Below are positions 18,560 to 27,694 of a stretch of 64,000 nucleotides of DNA, piece after piece. How positions within the stretch are numbered: position 1 is the first letter of the stretch; every line of letters starts with the position of its first letter. The notes under the pieces were generated by a model. The model had not been told where the DNA came from, made no database searches, and was given only the letters and a program-made list of their open reading frames with translations. The stretch is from CBDHHC01 sp965263345. Lineage in GTDB: Bacteria > Pseudomonadota > Alphaproteobacteria > Rhizobiales > CBDHHC01. The position numbers and the translations under genes are program-made. The stretch is from NCBI GenBank assembly GCA_965263345.1, contig CBDHHC010000024.1, positions 868,001-932,000 of the forward strand, written 5' to 3'.

Positions 18560-19159
18560 GTGGTAACCAAAACTGCTTTCAAACTATCGAAAGGTTTTAA
18601 ACCTGATCAAACAGAAAAGGCTGTGGATCTCTTCTGGCAAGCATTTAAAGGCAAACTCTCCCCTGTTATGGGACCTGAAGATAAGGCGCTAAAGTTCCTT
18701 TCATCTGTTATAAACCCAGATTTTGCCATTAGCGCGTCAGATCATCACGGAAAACTCTTAGGTATTGCTGGTTTTAAAACCAGTAAGGGAGGTTTTACGG
18801 ACGGAACCTTGAAAGATATTGCCAATGTCTATGGATGGATAGGCGGTATTTGGCGAGGAACAATATTGTCATTGCTTGAGCGCCCTCTCCAACCAAACAC
18901 GCTCCTGATGGATGGTATCTTTGTCAGTAAAGACGCTAGAGGAAAAGGCATCGGCTCCGCACTCCTTTCGGCCATCAAAGACAAAGCCAAAACACTGAAC
19001 TACCATCAAGTAAGATTAGATGTCATCAACACCAACCCAAGGGCCCGAGACCTATATGAACGCAAGGGTTTTGTACCACTTTCAACCACACACATAGGAC
19101 CTCTAAAATATATTTTTGGGTTTAAAGAAGTCACAACGATGATTTGTAAGGTGATCTAG
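18560..19159 (+). CDS. GNAT-family N-acetyltransferase
   Basis: 199 aa with a GTG start at 18560 preceded by AAAGGGG. The acetyl-CoA-binding motif A is LLMDGIFVSKDARGKGIGSA (R/Q-x-x-G-x-G/A), followed by VRLDVINTNPRARDLYERKGF (motif B). The N-terminal half is less conserved and sets substrate choice, which is unknown. Convergent with the NTPase gene. Confidence 0.88.
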   Translation: MVTKTAFKLSKGFKPDQTEKAVDLFWQAFKGKLSPVMGPEDKALKFLSSVINPDFAISASDHHGKLLGIAGFKTSKGGFTDGTLKDIANVYGWIGGIWRGTILSLLERPLQPNTLLMDGIFVSKDARGKGIGSALLSAIKDKAKTLNYHQVRLDVINTNPRARDLYERKGFVPLSTTHIGPLKYIFGFKEVTTMICKVI

Positions 19160-19190
19160 AGAAAATGATGGTCCCAAATGAGCAACACAA

Positions 19191-19739
19191 CTATTCTATG
19201 ATCTTACCAACAACCTCATCAACAAGAACATGACTCGGCTGCGCCCCATCAACCTGCAAAACGGGGCATGAGAGTGTTTCAAGCCAAGCCTGATGGCGTT
19301 TGAGATTACGACCATCAAAACCATCTTGGTCATAACCAGCCGCCCATTTTAAAAAATCTTGGGTTTGCTGATATCTACACCCGCCTGGAGCGACAGCCTC
19401 TTTCCCAAATCGGTGAGCTTCACGTTTGTGCAAACGCTCTAATCGAATGTCAGGAGAAATATAAATGAAAATAATAACATCAAAAAACGGAAAAATAGGC
19501 TCCGCCCATGTATCAAGAGAGCCACTCAATATCCACTCTGGACGTTTCAAAAACATCTCGTCCATTAATCGAAGACGATCAGCAATCTCCCTCTTTTGTG
19601 TATAAGGATTTTCTGTCGGCGACCAGAAATAATCATCCGTATCATGATGTGGTATAGAGAGCGTATCAGCAAGCCCTCGCCCAAGGGTCGTAGTCCCGGA
19701 GCCGGAAGCTCCGGTAATATGAATACGCTTCGTTCGCAT
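19191..19739 (-). CDS. P-loop nucleoside/shikimate-kinase-like ATPase
   Basis: 182 aa. Walker A is GASGSGTTT at the extreme N-terminus (RIHITGASGSGTTTLGRGLA), followed by HHDTDDYFW, which resembles the DxD nucleoside-monophosphate-kinase substrate site. A lid-like RLHKREAHRFGKE segment and FIYISPDIRLERL suit an adenylate-kinase-like fold (AAA_17/AAA_18). Substrate unknown. The gene lies 22 bp downstream of the TRAP permease on the same strand and may be co-transcribed. Confidence 0.8.
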   Translation of the reverse strand: MRTKRIHITGASGSGTTTLGRGLADTLSIPHHDTDDYFWSPTENPYTQKREIADRLRLMDEMFLKRPEWILSGSLDTWAEPIFPFFDVIIFIYISPDIRLERLHKREAHRFGKEAVAPGGCRYQQTQDFLKWAAGYDQDGFDGRNLKRHQAWLETLSCPVLQVDGAQPSHVLVDEVVGKIIE

Positions 19740-19761
19740 ATCTTAAGTCCAACTTTGGGGT

Positions 19762-22023
19762 TTATGCAGCGACCGCTTCAGCTTCTGCCGCCATTTTTTG
19801 CCGATCCAACCAGATATTATGAGCAAAGATAGCGGAAAATACGACAAAACCAGCAAGTTGTACACGATAATCACTTGGCCAAATTAGAGCAAGACCAGCT
19901 AAGCCGGCAAGGATGCGCAGTGGCCAGTTCAGCCTTGCTTCCATATAACCTTGAAGGCAGGCCCCCATAGCATAAACACCAAACACACCCGTAATAAAGA
20001 TCCATAACACCTGATCTATTGTCCCATAAAGGAATGGAGTATAGGCAAAAAGAACAGGAACCAGATACATTCCTTTCGCAAGCTTCCAGGCGGTAAAGCC
20101 GGTTTGCATTGGAGGTGTTTTCGCAATCGCAGCGGCAGCAAAGGCCGTCAAACAAACAGGAGGAGTTACATTTGAATCTTGTGACAACCAGAAGATTATC
20201 ATATGTGCTGATAACAGCGCAGCAGTAATCACTGCCGGATTAAGCGATGAATCATGAACCTGCTTCACTAGATTAGGAGGTATTGCATTAACAATCGTCC
20301 AAGCCTCAGCTGAACTCATTGGTGTGCCAATTTTAGCAGCCAAATCAGGAACAGAAAAGCTCAACAAAACCTTACTTGCTTCTGGAACATTACCACTCAT
20401 AAGAATGTCTACGAGTTGATTATTTTGTATCAAAGCTTGTAATGCCGGTGCAGAGACTGTTCCCAGAATTATATAAGCCGCTGTAACAGGAAGCCCCATA
20501 CCTAACAACAAAGAGGCAATTGCAACAAGTACAAGAGCAATCAGAAGGTTTCCACCAGACCATTGCTGAATCATTTGAGAAATCTGAGGACCAATGCCTG
20601 TACCCGCAATAATATCAACGATCAGTCCTACAGAAACAAGCAAGATACCAACCGTAATCATATTTTTGGTACCCATTGCAAGGGCTTCAATAATAGCTCT
20701 TGGCCCCATAGCATTTGGTGTAAACCATGAGGCAACCACAACACAAATTATCGCCCAACCTGCAGCAAATGTAGGTGTAAAGCCTATAATTAACATCGCC
20801 ATAAGTAATGCGACAGGTAAGATAAATGTAGGACCACCAGCAAGAAGAACTTTTTTAATGTCTGGCACATTTTCCGTTACCAATTTCATATTATTCTTTT
20901 TCGCTTCCATGCGAACAAAGAATATAATTGAAAGGAAATAGATCAGTGCCGGCAGAAAGGCAACCGCAATAATCTCAACATAACTAATTTGAGTAATAGA
21001 AGCCATAATGAAGGCTCCAGCCCCCATAATCGGTGGCATCATTTGTCCACCAGTTGAAGCTGCAGCCTCAACACCAGCTGCAAATCGTGGTGGAAAACCG
21101 GACTTTTTCATAAAGGGAATTGTGATAACGCCAGTAGAAACTGTATTAGCAAGAGCAGATCCAGATATTGTCCCTGTCAATCCCGATGAAAACACAGCAA
21201 CAAAACCAGGCCCACCAATAAAGCGCCCTGCAACAATCCGGCCCATATCAATAATAAACTGACTAGCACCAGATTTTAAAAGAAAGGCACTAAAAATCAA
21301 AAACATTGCAACGACAGTTGCCGAAATCCGACCAATGAAACCAAACAAACCTTCATCATCAAAAATCAAACGAGAAAGAAGTTCATTAGGATTAAACCCT
21401 CTAAACTCAAAGAAACTCGTTGGTCGCTCACCTGTTAAACTGGAATAAAAATCATAAAAATATGAATGCAAGATTGGATTGAGCTGAGACGCATAAAGCA
21501 TTGCAATCATAATAAGGATAGGAATAATCCACCCCGTCGTCCGTCTCGTTAATTCTATAGCACCAACAATAGCACATATGGCGGCAACCCAATGATATGG
21601 TTGGGTAAGTGATGTACCAGCATTGTAAATTTCATCTTGTGATCCGATAATGACAATTGCTCCTCCAGCAATCATAATCGCAAGGAAAATATCAATTATC
21701 AGAGAAATAAAACTACCCGTTTTGGATTTTGATGTAAAAATTGGATACCTTAAAGCACACAAAACAGCCAAAAAGGAAAAATGAAGACAGACGATCCATA
21801 ACGTTGATAAAGGAGACCCTAAAGTACCGAACGGGGTGTTTTGACCAGCAAGCGTGTTTGCCCAAATATGGAAAGCAGATATAGCAGCTGCAAACCAGAA
21901 AAAGAGTTTTTCACCGAAAGGGTGAAGTGTTCTGACAGCAACTTCAACCTCTCCCTCAATATCCGTTTTTTTATTTTCTTCTTTTTGAGGGTCTTGGGGT
22001 AGAGATTGAGAAATATCAGTCAC
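19762..22023 (-). CDS. TAXI-type TRAP transporter, fused permease (4TM + 12TM)
   Basis: 753 aa with a GTG start at 22023 (GGAGA 6 nt upstream). Multi-spanning throughout. Conserved DctM-like blocks are GLTGTISGSALANTVSTGVI, AAASTGGQMMPPIMGAGAF and MGLPVTAAYIILGTVSAPAL. It is the fused small- and large-subunit permease of TAXI TRAP transporters, which import organic solutes with Na+ or H+. Together with the upstream solute-binding gene it forms one unit, separated by a stem-loop. The substrate is unknown; glutamate/2-oxoglutarate or C4-dicarboxylates are typical for TAXI members. Confidence 0.95.
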   Translation of the reverse strand: MTDISQSLPQDPQKEENKKTDIEGEVEVAVRTLHPFGEKLFFWFAAAISAFHIWANTLAGQNTPFGTLGSPLSTLWIVCLHFSFLAVLCALRYPIFTSKSKTGSFISLIIDIFLAIMIAGGAIVIIGSQDEIYNAGTSLTQPYHWVAAICAIVGAIELTRRTTGWIIPILIMIAMLYASQLNPILHSYFYDFYSSLTGERPTSFFEFRGFNPNELLSRLIFDDEGLFGFIGRISATVVAMFLIFSAFLLKSGASQFIIDMGRIVAGRFIGGPGFVAVFSSGLTGTISGSALANTVSTGVITIPFMKKSGFPPRFAAGVEAAASTGGQMMPPIMGAGAFIMASITQISYVEIIAVAFLPALIYFLSIIFFVRMEAKKNNMKLVTENVPDIKKVLLAGGPTFILPVALLMAMLIIGFTPTFAAGWAIICVVVASWFTPNAMGPRAIIEALAMGTKNMITVGILLVSVGLIVDIIAGTGIGPQISQMIQQWSGGNLLIALVLVAIASLLLGMGLPVTAAYIILGTVSAPALQALIQNNQLVDILMSGNVPEASKVLLSFSVPDLAAKIGTPMSSAEAWTIVNAIPPNLVKQVHDSSLNPAVITAALLSAHMIIFWLSQDSNVTPPVCLTAFAAAAIAKTPPMQTGFTAWKLAKGMYLVPVLFAYTPFLYGTIDQVLWIFITGVFGVYAMGACLQGYMEARLNWPLRILAGLAGLALIWPSDYRVQLAGFVVFSAIFAHNIWLDRQKMAAEAEAVAA

Positions 22024-22112
22024 TAAAAGTCTCCATCATTCTTATTCTTTTTATTATACTATAAAACTATTAAAACTTTGCTCTATTTGCCAAATTCTTA
22101 GAATAAATAAAA

Positions 22113-22149
22113 GTAAAGGCGTGCGGGAACAACTCCAGCACGCCTTTAC
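22113..22149 (-). terminator. Strong intergenic stem-loop between TRAP binding protein and permease
   Basis: Perfect 12-bp stem GTAAAGGCGTGC / GCACGCCTTTAC with a 13-nt loop, 14 bp after the binding-protein stop codon. On the minus strand it is followed by TTTTATTTATTC. It likely gives partial termination or 3'-end protection so that more binding protein than permease is made. Confidence 0.75.
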
Positions 22150-22163
22150 ATTAAGTTAAGAAT

Positions 22164-23213
22164 TTATTTCGCTATAAGATTCGCTGGTATTTCGATACCA
22201 ATCTCTTTGTAATATTTAGCTGCACCTGGGTGAAGTGGCACAGGCAACCCAGCAATAGCACTTTTCGTGTTCATAGCTTTAGTTGCTTTATGAATAGCAT
22301 TTAGGAAACTTAAATTTTCATAAATAGTTTTTGTAATAAGATAAACAGTTTCGTCAGGAATGTCAGAACGAACCGCTAGGAAATTTGGCTGAGCAATTGT
22401 TTTAATCTCTGTCTTTTGTCCTGGGTAAGTTTCAGCAGCAATAGTGTAACGTGTCCAAAGTGAACCAAACTTACCATTTGCTTTTTTCATTTGCGCATCA
22501 GTAAAATCAAGAACCTTAATTTTATCACCTAATTTAGCAAAAGCTCTCGTAACAGCTGAAACAGGAGCACCTGCAGGTGTTGACATCATTTCAACTTTAC
22601 CGTCTTGAAGAGCTGCAGCTGAAGGACCATAACCACCGTAAACAAGTTTATCTTTAAACGCTTTATCTAGATCGATACCTAGATTAGCTAGAATTGTTCT
22701 ATTGGAACCAATTGTTCCTGAGTTTTTCTTACCCATTGCAGCCGATTTTCCAAGTACATTTTTAATATCGTCAATTGTACCAGTTTTCGCATACTGCTTC
22801 TTAACAACGAAGTGCTCAACATTTGGCCATAACATAGTTACAGAACGCATTTCTTTTTGTGGACCAGCCTTTTTGACAGGACCTGTACCAGACCATGCAT
22901 ATGCACCGAAAAGACCTTGGATAATAGCGAACTGTGCGCCATTTTCTCTCAATAACTTAACGTTTGCCCCAGAACCAGCTGAGTTAATTGCCGTCAAATT
23001 AATTTTCTTTTTTGGATGAAGTTTAACTTTAACAAGTGTAGAGAGAGCAACGCCAACAGGATAGTATGTTCCACCAGTTGATGCTGTTGCCAAAATAAAA
23101 TTCTGCTCTTTTGGCTTATCTGCTAATGCAGACGACATAGAATTTATACCAGCAATTGCTAATACAAGAGATGCAACCCCAACGACTTTTAAAAAAGTGC
23201 GTTTTTTTGTCAT
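22164..23213 (-). CDS. TAXI-family TRAP transporter solute-binding protein
   Basis: 349 aa from ATG 23213, which has GGAGG at 5 nt; the longer frame begins with TTG 23225 inside that site. A Sec signal peptide (MTKKRTFLKVVGVASLVLAI, then ...ALA) precedes NFILATASTGGTYYPVGVAL, the TAXI signature of a periplasmic binding protein. It ends with GLPVPLHPGAAKYYKEIGIE, also typical. It captures the ligand and delivers it to the downstream permease. Confidence 0.95.
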   Translation of the reverse strand: MTKKRTFLKVVGVASLVLAIAGINSMSSALADKPKEQNFILATASTGGTYYPVGVALSTLVKVKLHPKKKINLTAINSAGSGANVKLLRENGAQFAIIQGLFGAYAWSGTGPVKKAGPQKEMRSVTMLWPNVEHFVVKKQYAKTGTIDDIKNVLGKSAAMGKKNSGTIGSNRTILANLGIDLDKAFKDKLVYGGYGPSAAALQDGKVEMMSTPAGAPVSAVTRAFAKLGDKIKVLDFTDAQMKKANGKFGSLWTRYTIAAETYPGQKTEIKTIAQPNFLAVRSDIPDETVYLITKTIYENLSFLNAIHKATKAMNTKSAIAGLPVPLHPGAAKYYKEIGIEIPANLIAK

Positions 23214-23701
23214 GTTTTCCTCCAATAAATTCTTTGGTTATTTTTCGAGACAGTTTTAATATTCATACCCCCACCTGAAAATAGTCAATCATTTACAGGT
23301 CTGAGTATTTTCGCATTATACTCAAAACAATTATAGTTTCTATATAATTCAGATCGTTAACTGAAACTTTTTCTACCCTTTGAAAGTATTCTGGTTTTCC
23401 AGCTTGATCAGATCTGAATATCCAAGTTTCTTGCAGTTAACCTAAGCAAACAAAAATGATGTTTCATCACCTAAGTTCAATTAACACGAGCTACCATCTT
23501 AAAAAATTGCAAATGTTGTACCAATTAAAAATAAAAATATTCCCCATATTTTCCAATAAGTTAATTATCACCAAGAATTATCCCATCAACAACCTGGCAA
23601 AACCGCGCCAAAATGATTGGCTCACTGGCGCATTTCCGCTGAAAGAAAAATAGGAGTTTAAACAATCTAAAATATTGAAATAACAAACACTCAAGGTGGG
23701 A
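23214..23701. other. Intergenic region without a recognisable gene
   Basis: About 490 bp between rnj (3' end) and the TRAP binding-protein start. A 65-codon open frame at 23456-23653 (+) has no ribosome-binding site or sensible composition. I see no tRNA or large palindrome; it presumably holds the TRAP promoter and the 3' end of the complex I transcript. Confidence 0.5.
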
Positions 23702-25384
23702 TTAAACTACACTAACCATAACTTCGCAGATAGTTTTTTTACCCCAAGCCTTATTGATACTAGCACGAGTGCCGCGACGTACAGCTTCTTGAACCAAAGC
23801 AGGGTCTTTCCGTCGAGGTCTTGGAATACTATGAATAATTCCAGTAATCTCATCCAAGACAACATCCTCTAGCAAAAAACCATTTTCATCTTCCAAAGGA
23901 ATCCCAACTAATACGACATCAGGATCACTAACAAGTTCACCTTGGGTATTAAGCACGATAGAAACAACAGCTATTCCCGTATAAGACAGTTTTCGCCTTT
24001 CTCGAATAGATGGATCTTCTTTAGTAATAATAAGATCACCATCTCGATAGAGCCGACCTGTCGGAGCTTCATCAACCAGTTCAATAGCGCCAGGTCTTAA
24101 CTTAACAACATCCCCATTTCGAACAACAAATGTCTCTTTTATACCAGAGCGTTCTGCAAAGACCTTATGCTCTTGCAAATGACGTTCTTCTCCATGCATA
24201 GGGATTAGAGATTTTGGCTTGAGCCACTCATATAATTTTTTAAGTTCATCTTGACGAGGATGACCGGAAACATGAACGAGCTCTTCTTTATCTGTAATGA
24301 TTTTGATGCCTTGTCGGGCCAATCCATTATGCACACGAGAAACGGCAACTTCATTCCCAGGAATAGCTTTAGATGAAAAAACAATCCAATCACCTTTTGA
24401 CAAGGAGACCTGAGGGTGAGCCTCATCAGCAATACGAGCAACTGCTGCCCGCATCTCCCCTTGGCTGCCGGTACACAGGGCAACCACTTTATCACGAGGA
24501 AAGTAACCAAAATCATCATCGCTGAGAAATTCTAAAGACTCAGAAAGATAACCAGTCTCTTTAGCAACTCCAATGACCCGATGAAGGGCTCGCCCCACAA
24601 CAACAACATGGCGCCCACAGGCTTTCGCTGCTTCTGCAACGGCTTTGATCCTTGCAACATTTGATGCAAAAGTCGTTACAGCTACCCTATTTGGCGCTTT
24701 TTCAAAAATATCTTTCAACGTCTCTGAAACAAGGCTTTCAGACCTGGAATGCCCTTCGTCTAAAACATTTGTTGAGTCACAAACAAGAACATCAATGCCC
24801 TCATCGCCGAGTTCTTTAAGACGTTTTTCATCAAACCTCTTCCCAACGCCAGGATGGTCATCAAGTTTCCAATCACCAGTATGAAAAATAACACCACTTT
24901 TCGTTCGAATTACCAATCCGTTTGCTTCAGGAATTGAGTGAGACATACCAACAAACTCGATATCAAATGGACCGAGAGACAATTTTGAAGACAGATCTAA
25001 TTCGTTAATATCAACATCTGTCTCCATAGCATATTCATGAAGTTTTGCTTTTAATAACCCAGATGTAAAAGGAGTGGCATAGATAGGAACTTCTAATCGT
25101 GGCCAAAGATCAATAATTGCTCCAAAGTGATCTTCATGGGCATGTGTCAACAGAATACCTGTGATATTTTTTTTCTCTTCCTCTAAAAAACAAATATCTG
25201 GAAGGATAATATCAACACCTGGTTCAATTTCTGATGGAAAGGTAATACCAAAGTCGACAATAAGCCATTGCCTTGTCTCTGGTTCCCCATACCCGTAAAG
25301 ATATAGATTTAAACCAATTTCATTTGCGCCGCCAAGCGGTAAGAAAAACAGTTCTGGGCTGCTATTTTCTTGATGCCCACTCAT
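23702..25384 (-). CDS. rnj: Ribonuclease J
   Basis: 560 aa. Metallo-beta-lactamase/beta-CASP nuclease with the zinc motif LLTHAHEDHFGAI (H81, H83, D85, H86), motif HTGDWKLD and the beta-CASP motifs VVVGRAL and SGHPRQDEL. It processes and degrades RNA 5'-to-3' and endonucleolytically; alphaproteobacterial RNase J matures 23S rRNA ends. Length matches the alphaproteobacterial type. Located 52 bp after birA at the end of the nuo operon, an order conserved in many alphaproteobacteria. Confidence 0.96.
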   Translation of the reverse strand: MSGHQENSSPELFFLPLGGANEIGLNLYLYGYGEPETRQWLIVDFGITFPSEIEPGVDIILPDICFLEEEKKNITGILLTHAHEDHFGAIIDLWPRLEVPIYATPFTSGLLKAKLHEYAMETDVDINELDLSSKLSLGPFDIEFVGMSHSIPEANGLVIRTKSGVIFHTGDWKLDDHPGVGKRFDEKRLKELGDEGIDVLVCDSTNVLDEGHSRSESLVSETLKDIFEKAPNRVAVTTFASNVARIKAVAEAAKACGRHVVVVGRALHRVIGVAKETGYLSESLEFLSDDDFGYFPRDKVVALCTGSQGEMRAAVARIADEAHPQVSLSKGDWIVFSSKAIPGNEVAVSRVHNGLARQGIKIITDKEELVHVSGHPRQDELKKLYEWLKPKSLIPMHGEERHLQEHKVFAERSGIKETFVVRNGDVVKLRPGAIELVDEAPTGRLYRDGDLIITKEDPSIRERRKLSYTGIAVVSIVLNTQGELVSDPDVVLVGIPLEDENGFLLEDVVLDEITGIIHSIPRPRRKDPALVQEAVRRGTRASINKAWGKKTICEVMVSVV

Positions 25385-25436
25385 ATTTTGTAAGACCTTT
25401 TGTTATGTTCTTTTTAAATGTCATATATGGATTTTT

Positions 25437-26228
25437 TCAACACAAATAGACATCACCTACATTTATTGTTTCTATACCCCCAGATTCAGTCTGAAGCAAA
25501 AGATTGCCATTGTCATCCAAGCCTGCATAGCGACCATAAATCTTTTTCCCCTCAATGTGAACCTTCATCTGTTCACCAATTTCTTGAGAGTACGACATCC
25601 AGGTCTGACAGACCTCTTGAAAACCTTTACCATGTTCCCATAAGGAGAGCCATCTCTCGGTTTTTTCAGATAATTTCTCAAGAATATCCATTATAGGTGG
25701 AACTTGAATATCATGATTGAGTAAGTTTGTTGTTTTCCGATCATCTATAACAGGATGCCATATCAGATTAAAACCAGTGCCCATAATCACTGCAACTAAA
25801 TCTTCCTGAGGGGGTTTATAAGTTTCCAATAACATACCGCCCATTTTTGAACCAAACAGAATAATATCGTTTGGCCATTTCAATCGAAGATCTTTTAGGA
25901 TGGTCTCAGGACAAATATCACGCAATGTCTCGTAAGCACAGAGCCCCGCCACGAGAGAGAGTTGCGCTAGAACACTTAAATCACACCGCATTTTTACATA
26001 TAAGCTTGCATGAAAATTACCCGGTTGAGAAATCCATTGACGCCCAGAGCGTCCTTTTCCATGATTTTGCTGTTCGGCTAAAACCCATAAGCGGTCACTC
26101 TCTCCAGCAATAGCAAGTCGCATGGCTTCCGAATTCGTTGAGTCAAGCTCACGATAATGCCTGACACAAAAACCATTCGTTAGGTTATGAGACGAATATA
26201 AAAAATCTTGGTTTGAGCTATTATCCAA
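25437..26228 (-). CDS. birA: Biotin--[acetyl-CoA-carboxylase] ligase
   Basis: 263 aa with a TTG start at 26228; AAGGTG that ends within the nuoN stop region serves as ribosome-binding site. Catalytic motifs are GKGRSGRQW (biotinyl-AMP loop) and LRLKWPNDI, then GMLLE. There is no N-terminal helix-turn-helix, so this is a monofunctional (group I) ligase that biotinylates the AccB carrier protein and does not repress transcription. It starts 8 bp after nuoN, so it is probably co-transcribed with complex I. Confidence 0.93.
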   Translation of the reverse strand: MDNSSNQDFLYSSHNLTNGFCVRHYRELDSTNSEAMRLAIAGESDRLWVLAEQQNHGKGRSGRQWISQPGNFHASLYVKMRCDLSVLAQLSLVAGLCAYETLRDICPETILKDLRLKWPNDIILFGSKMGGMLLETYKPPQEDLVAVIMGTGFNLIWHPVIDDRKTTNLLNHDIQVPPIMDILEKLSEKTERWLSLWEHGKGFQEVCQTWMSYSQEIGEQMKVHIEGKKIYGRYAGLDDNGNLLLQTESGGIETINVGDVYLC

Positions 26229-26236
26229 TAGTCACC

Positions 26237-27682
26237 TTATAATAAACTTTTAGAAGCTATCTCTGACACGACTCTCAAAGGTGCAGGATAGAAAACATAA
26301 AATATCACAATAACACTAGAAACAAATATTACAAATTTATGTGTATCAGGTACGGGTTCAAATGGTTCCACAGGCTCTTTAACAAACATAATAATAATAA
26401 TGCGCAAATAATAATAGGCCGCAACCACACTTGCTAAGACACCTATAATTGCAAGTGGATATAATCCAGCTTTCACAGCTGCGGAGAAAATAAAGAACTT
26501 AGCAAAAAAACCAGCAAGAGGCGGAATGCCAGCTAATGAGAATAAGAGCATAGCTAACAAGAAGGCCATAGGAAGGTTATTTTGCGCTAATCCTGAAAGT
26601 TCATCAATATCTTCGACCATTCCTTCAGAACGACGCATAGAAAGAATACAAGCAAACGTTCCCAAAGTCATAGCAAGATAGATAACCAGATAAAAGACAA
26701 TTGCACTTGTGCCCTCTGAATTACCAGCAGCCAGACCAACAAGGGCATATCCCATATGACCAATAGAACTATAGGCCATCAAACGTTTAATATTACTTTG
26801 TCCAATAGCCGCGAATGCCCCAAGTAACATAGATGCAATCGATAAAAATATTATAATTTGTTGCCATTCAATCGTGACGGAAGGAAAAGCCTGCAATGTT
26901 GTTCTCATTAAGAGAGCCATTGCTGCAATCTTAGGAGCAGCTGCAAAAAATGCTGTGACTGGAGTTGGAGATCCCTCATAAACATCGGGTGTCCACATAT
27001 GGAAAGGAACAGCGGAAATCTTAAAGGCAAAACCAGCAAGAAGAAATACAAGCCCAAAAATCAACTCTAATTTCACACCTTGAGCATTCTGTAGAGCTGT
27101 TGCGATTTCAGGAAAAGTCGTAGCTCCAGTAAATCCATAAATAAACGAAGCACCATACAGCAACATACCTGATGACAGCGCACCAAGTACAAAATATTTT
27201 AACCCAGCCTCACTTGAACGAAGAGCATCTCTTCGAAGAGCCGCGATTACATATAAACCAAAACTCTGTAATTCAAGTCCAAGGAAGAGCGAAATCAGAT
27301 CATTGGCAGAAATCATCAACATCATTCCAAGCACTGAAAATAAGATCATGACAATATATTCAGGACTCAGCAAAGCTGCAGATTTCATGTAATGGAAAGA
27401 TAAAAGAATAATAAAAATTGTCCCGACAAGAACAAGAATTTTCATAAAGGAAGCAAAACTATCGACGATGACAGCACCATGAAACAAAGTCGCTTGCACT
27501 CCGAACTGACTGATAATCACAAAACAGACAACGACCATAACAACAATTGCCAGCCAACCTATCAATTCTGCAGATTTTTCCTTAAAAGCACCAAGCAAAA
27601 GTAAAAACAAAGCACTTAGAGCGATAATGATCTCAGGGATAAGCGGGGCATATGTCTCTAGAATCAGAGTGAATTTTTCCAT
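26237..27682 (-). CDS. nuoN: NADH-quinone oxidoreductase subunit N
   Basis: 481 aa, about 14 TM helices. Antiporter-like proton-pumping subunit of complex I. Recognised from FKISAVPFHMWTPDVYEGSP, which carries the TM-helix 7-8 Lys and channel residues, and KRLMAYSSIGHMGYAL. Lies 12 bp after nuoM, last nuo gene of the operon. Confidence 0.97.
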   Translation of the reverse strand: MEKFTLILETYAPLIPEIIIALSALFLLLLGAFKEKSAELIGWLAIVVMVVVCFVIISQFGVQATLFHGAVIVDSFASFMKILVLVGTIFIILLSFHYMKSAALLSPEYIVMILFSVLGMMLMISANDLISLFLGLELQSFGLYVIAALRRDALRSSEAGLKYFVLGALSSGMLLYGASFIYGFTGATTFPEIATALQNAQGVKLELIFGLVFLLAGFAFKISAVPFHMWTPDVYEGSPTPVTAFFAAAPKIAAMALLMRTTLQAFPSVTIEWQQIIIFLSIASMLLGAFAAIGQSNIKRLMAYSSIGHMGYALVGLAAGNSEGTSAIVFYLVIYLAMTLGTFACILSMRRSEGMVEDIDELSGLAQNNLPMAFLLAMLLFSLAGIPPLAGFFAKFFIFSAAVKAGLYPLAIIGVLASVVAAYYYLRIIIIMFVKEPVEPFEPVPDTHKFVIFVSSVIVIFYVFYPAPLRVVSEIASKSLL

Positions 27683-27694
27683 CTTTATTACCCT

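Noticed and set aside
23456..23653. 65-codon plus-strand frame in the gap before the TRAP genes
   Set aside because: No ribosome-binding site, no recognisable segment and AT-driven composition.
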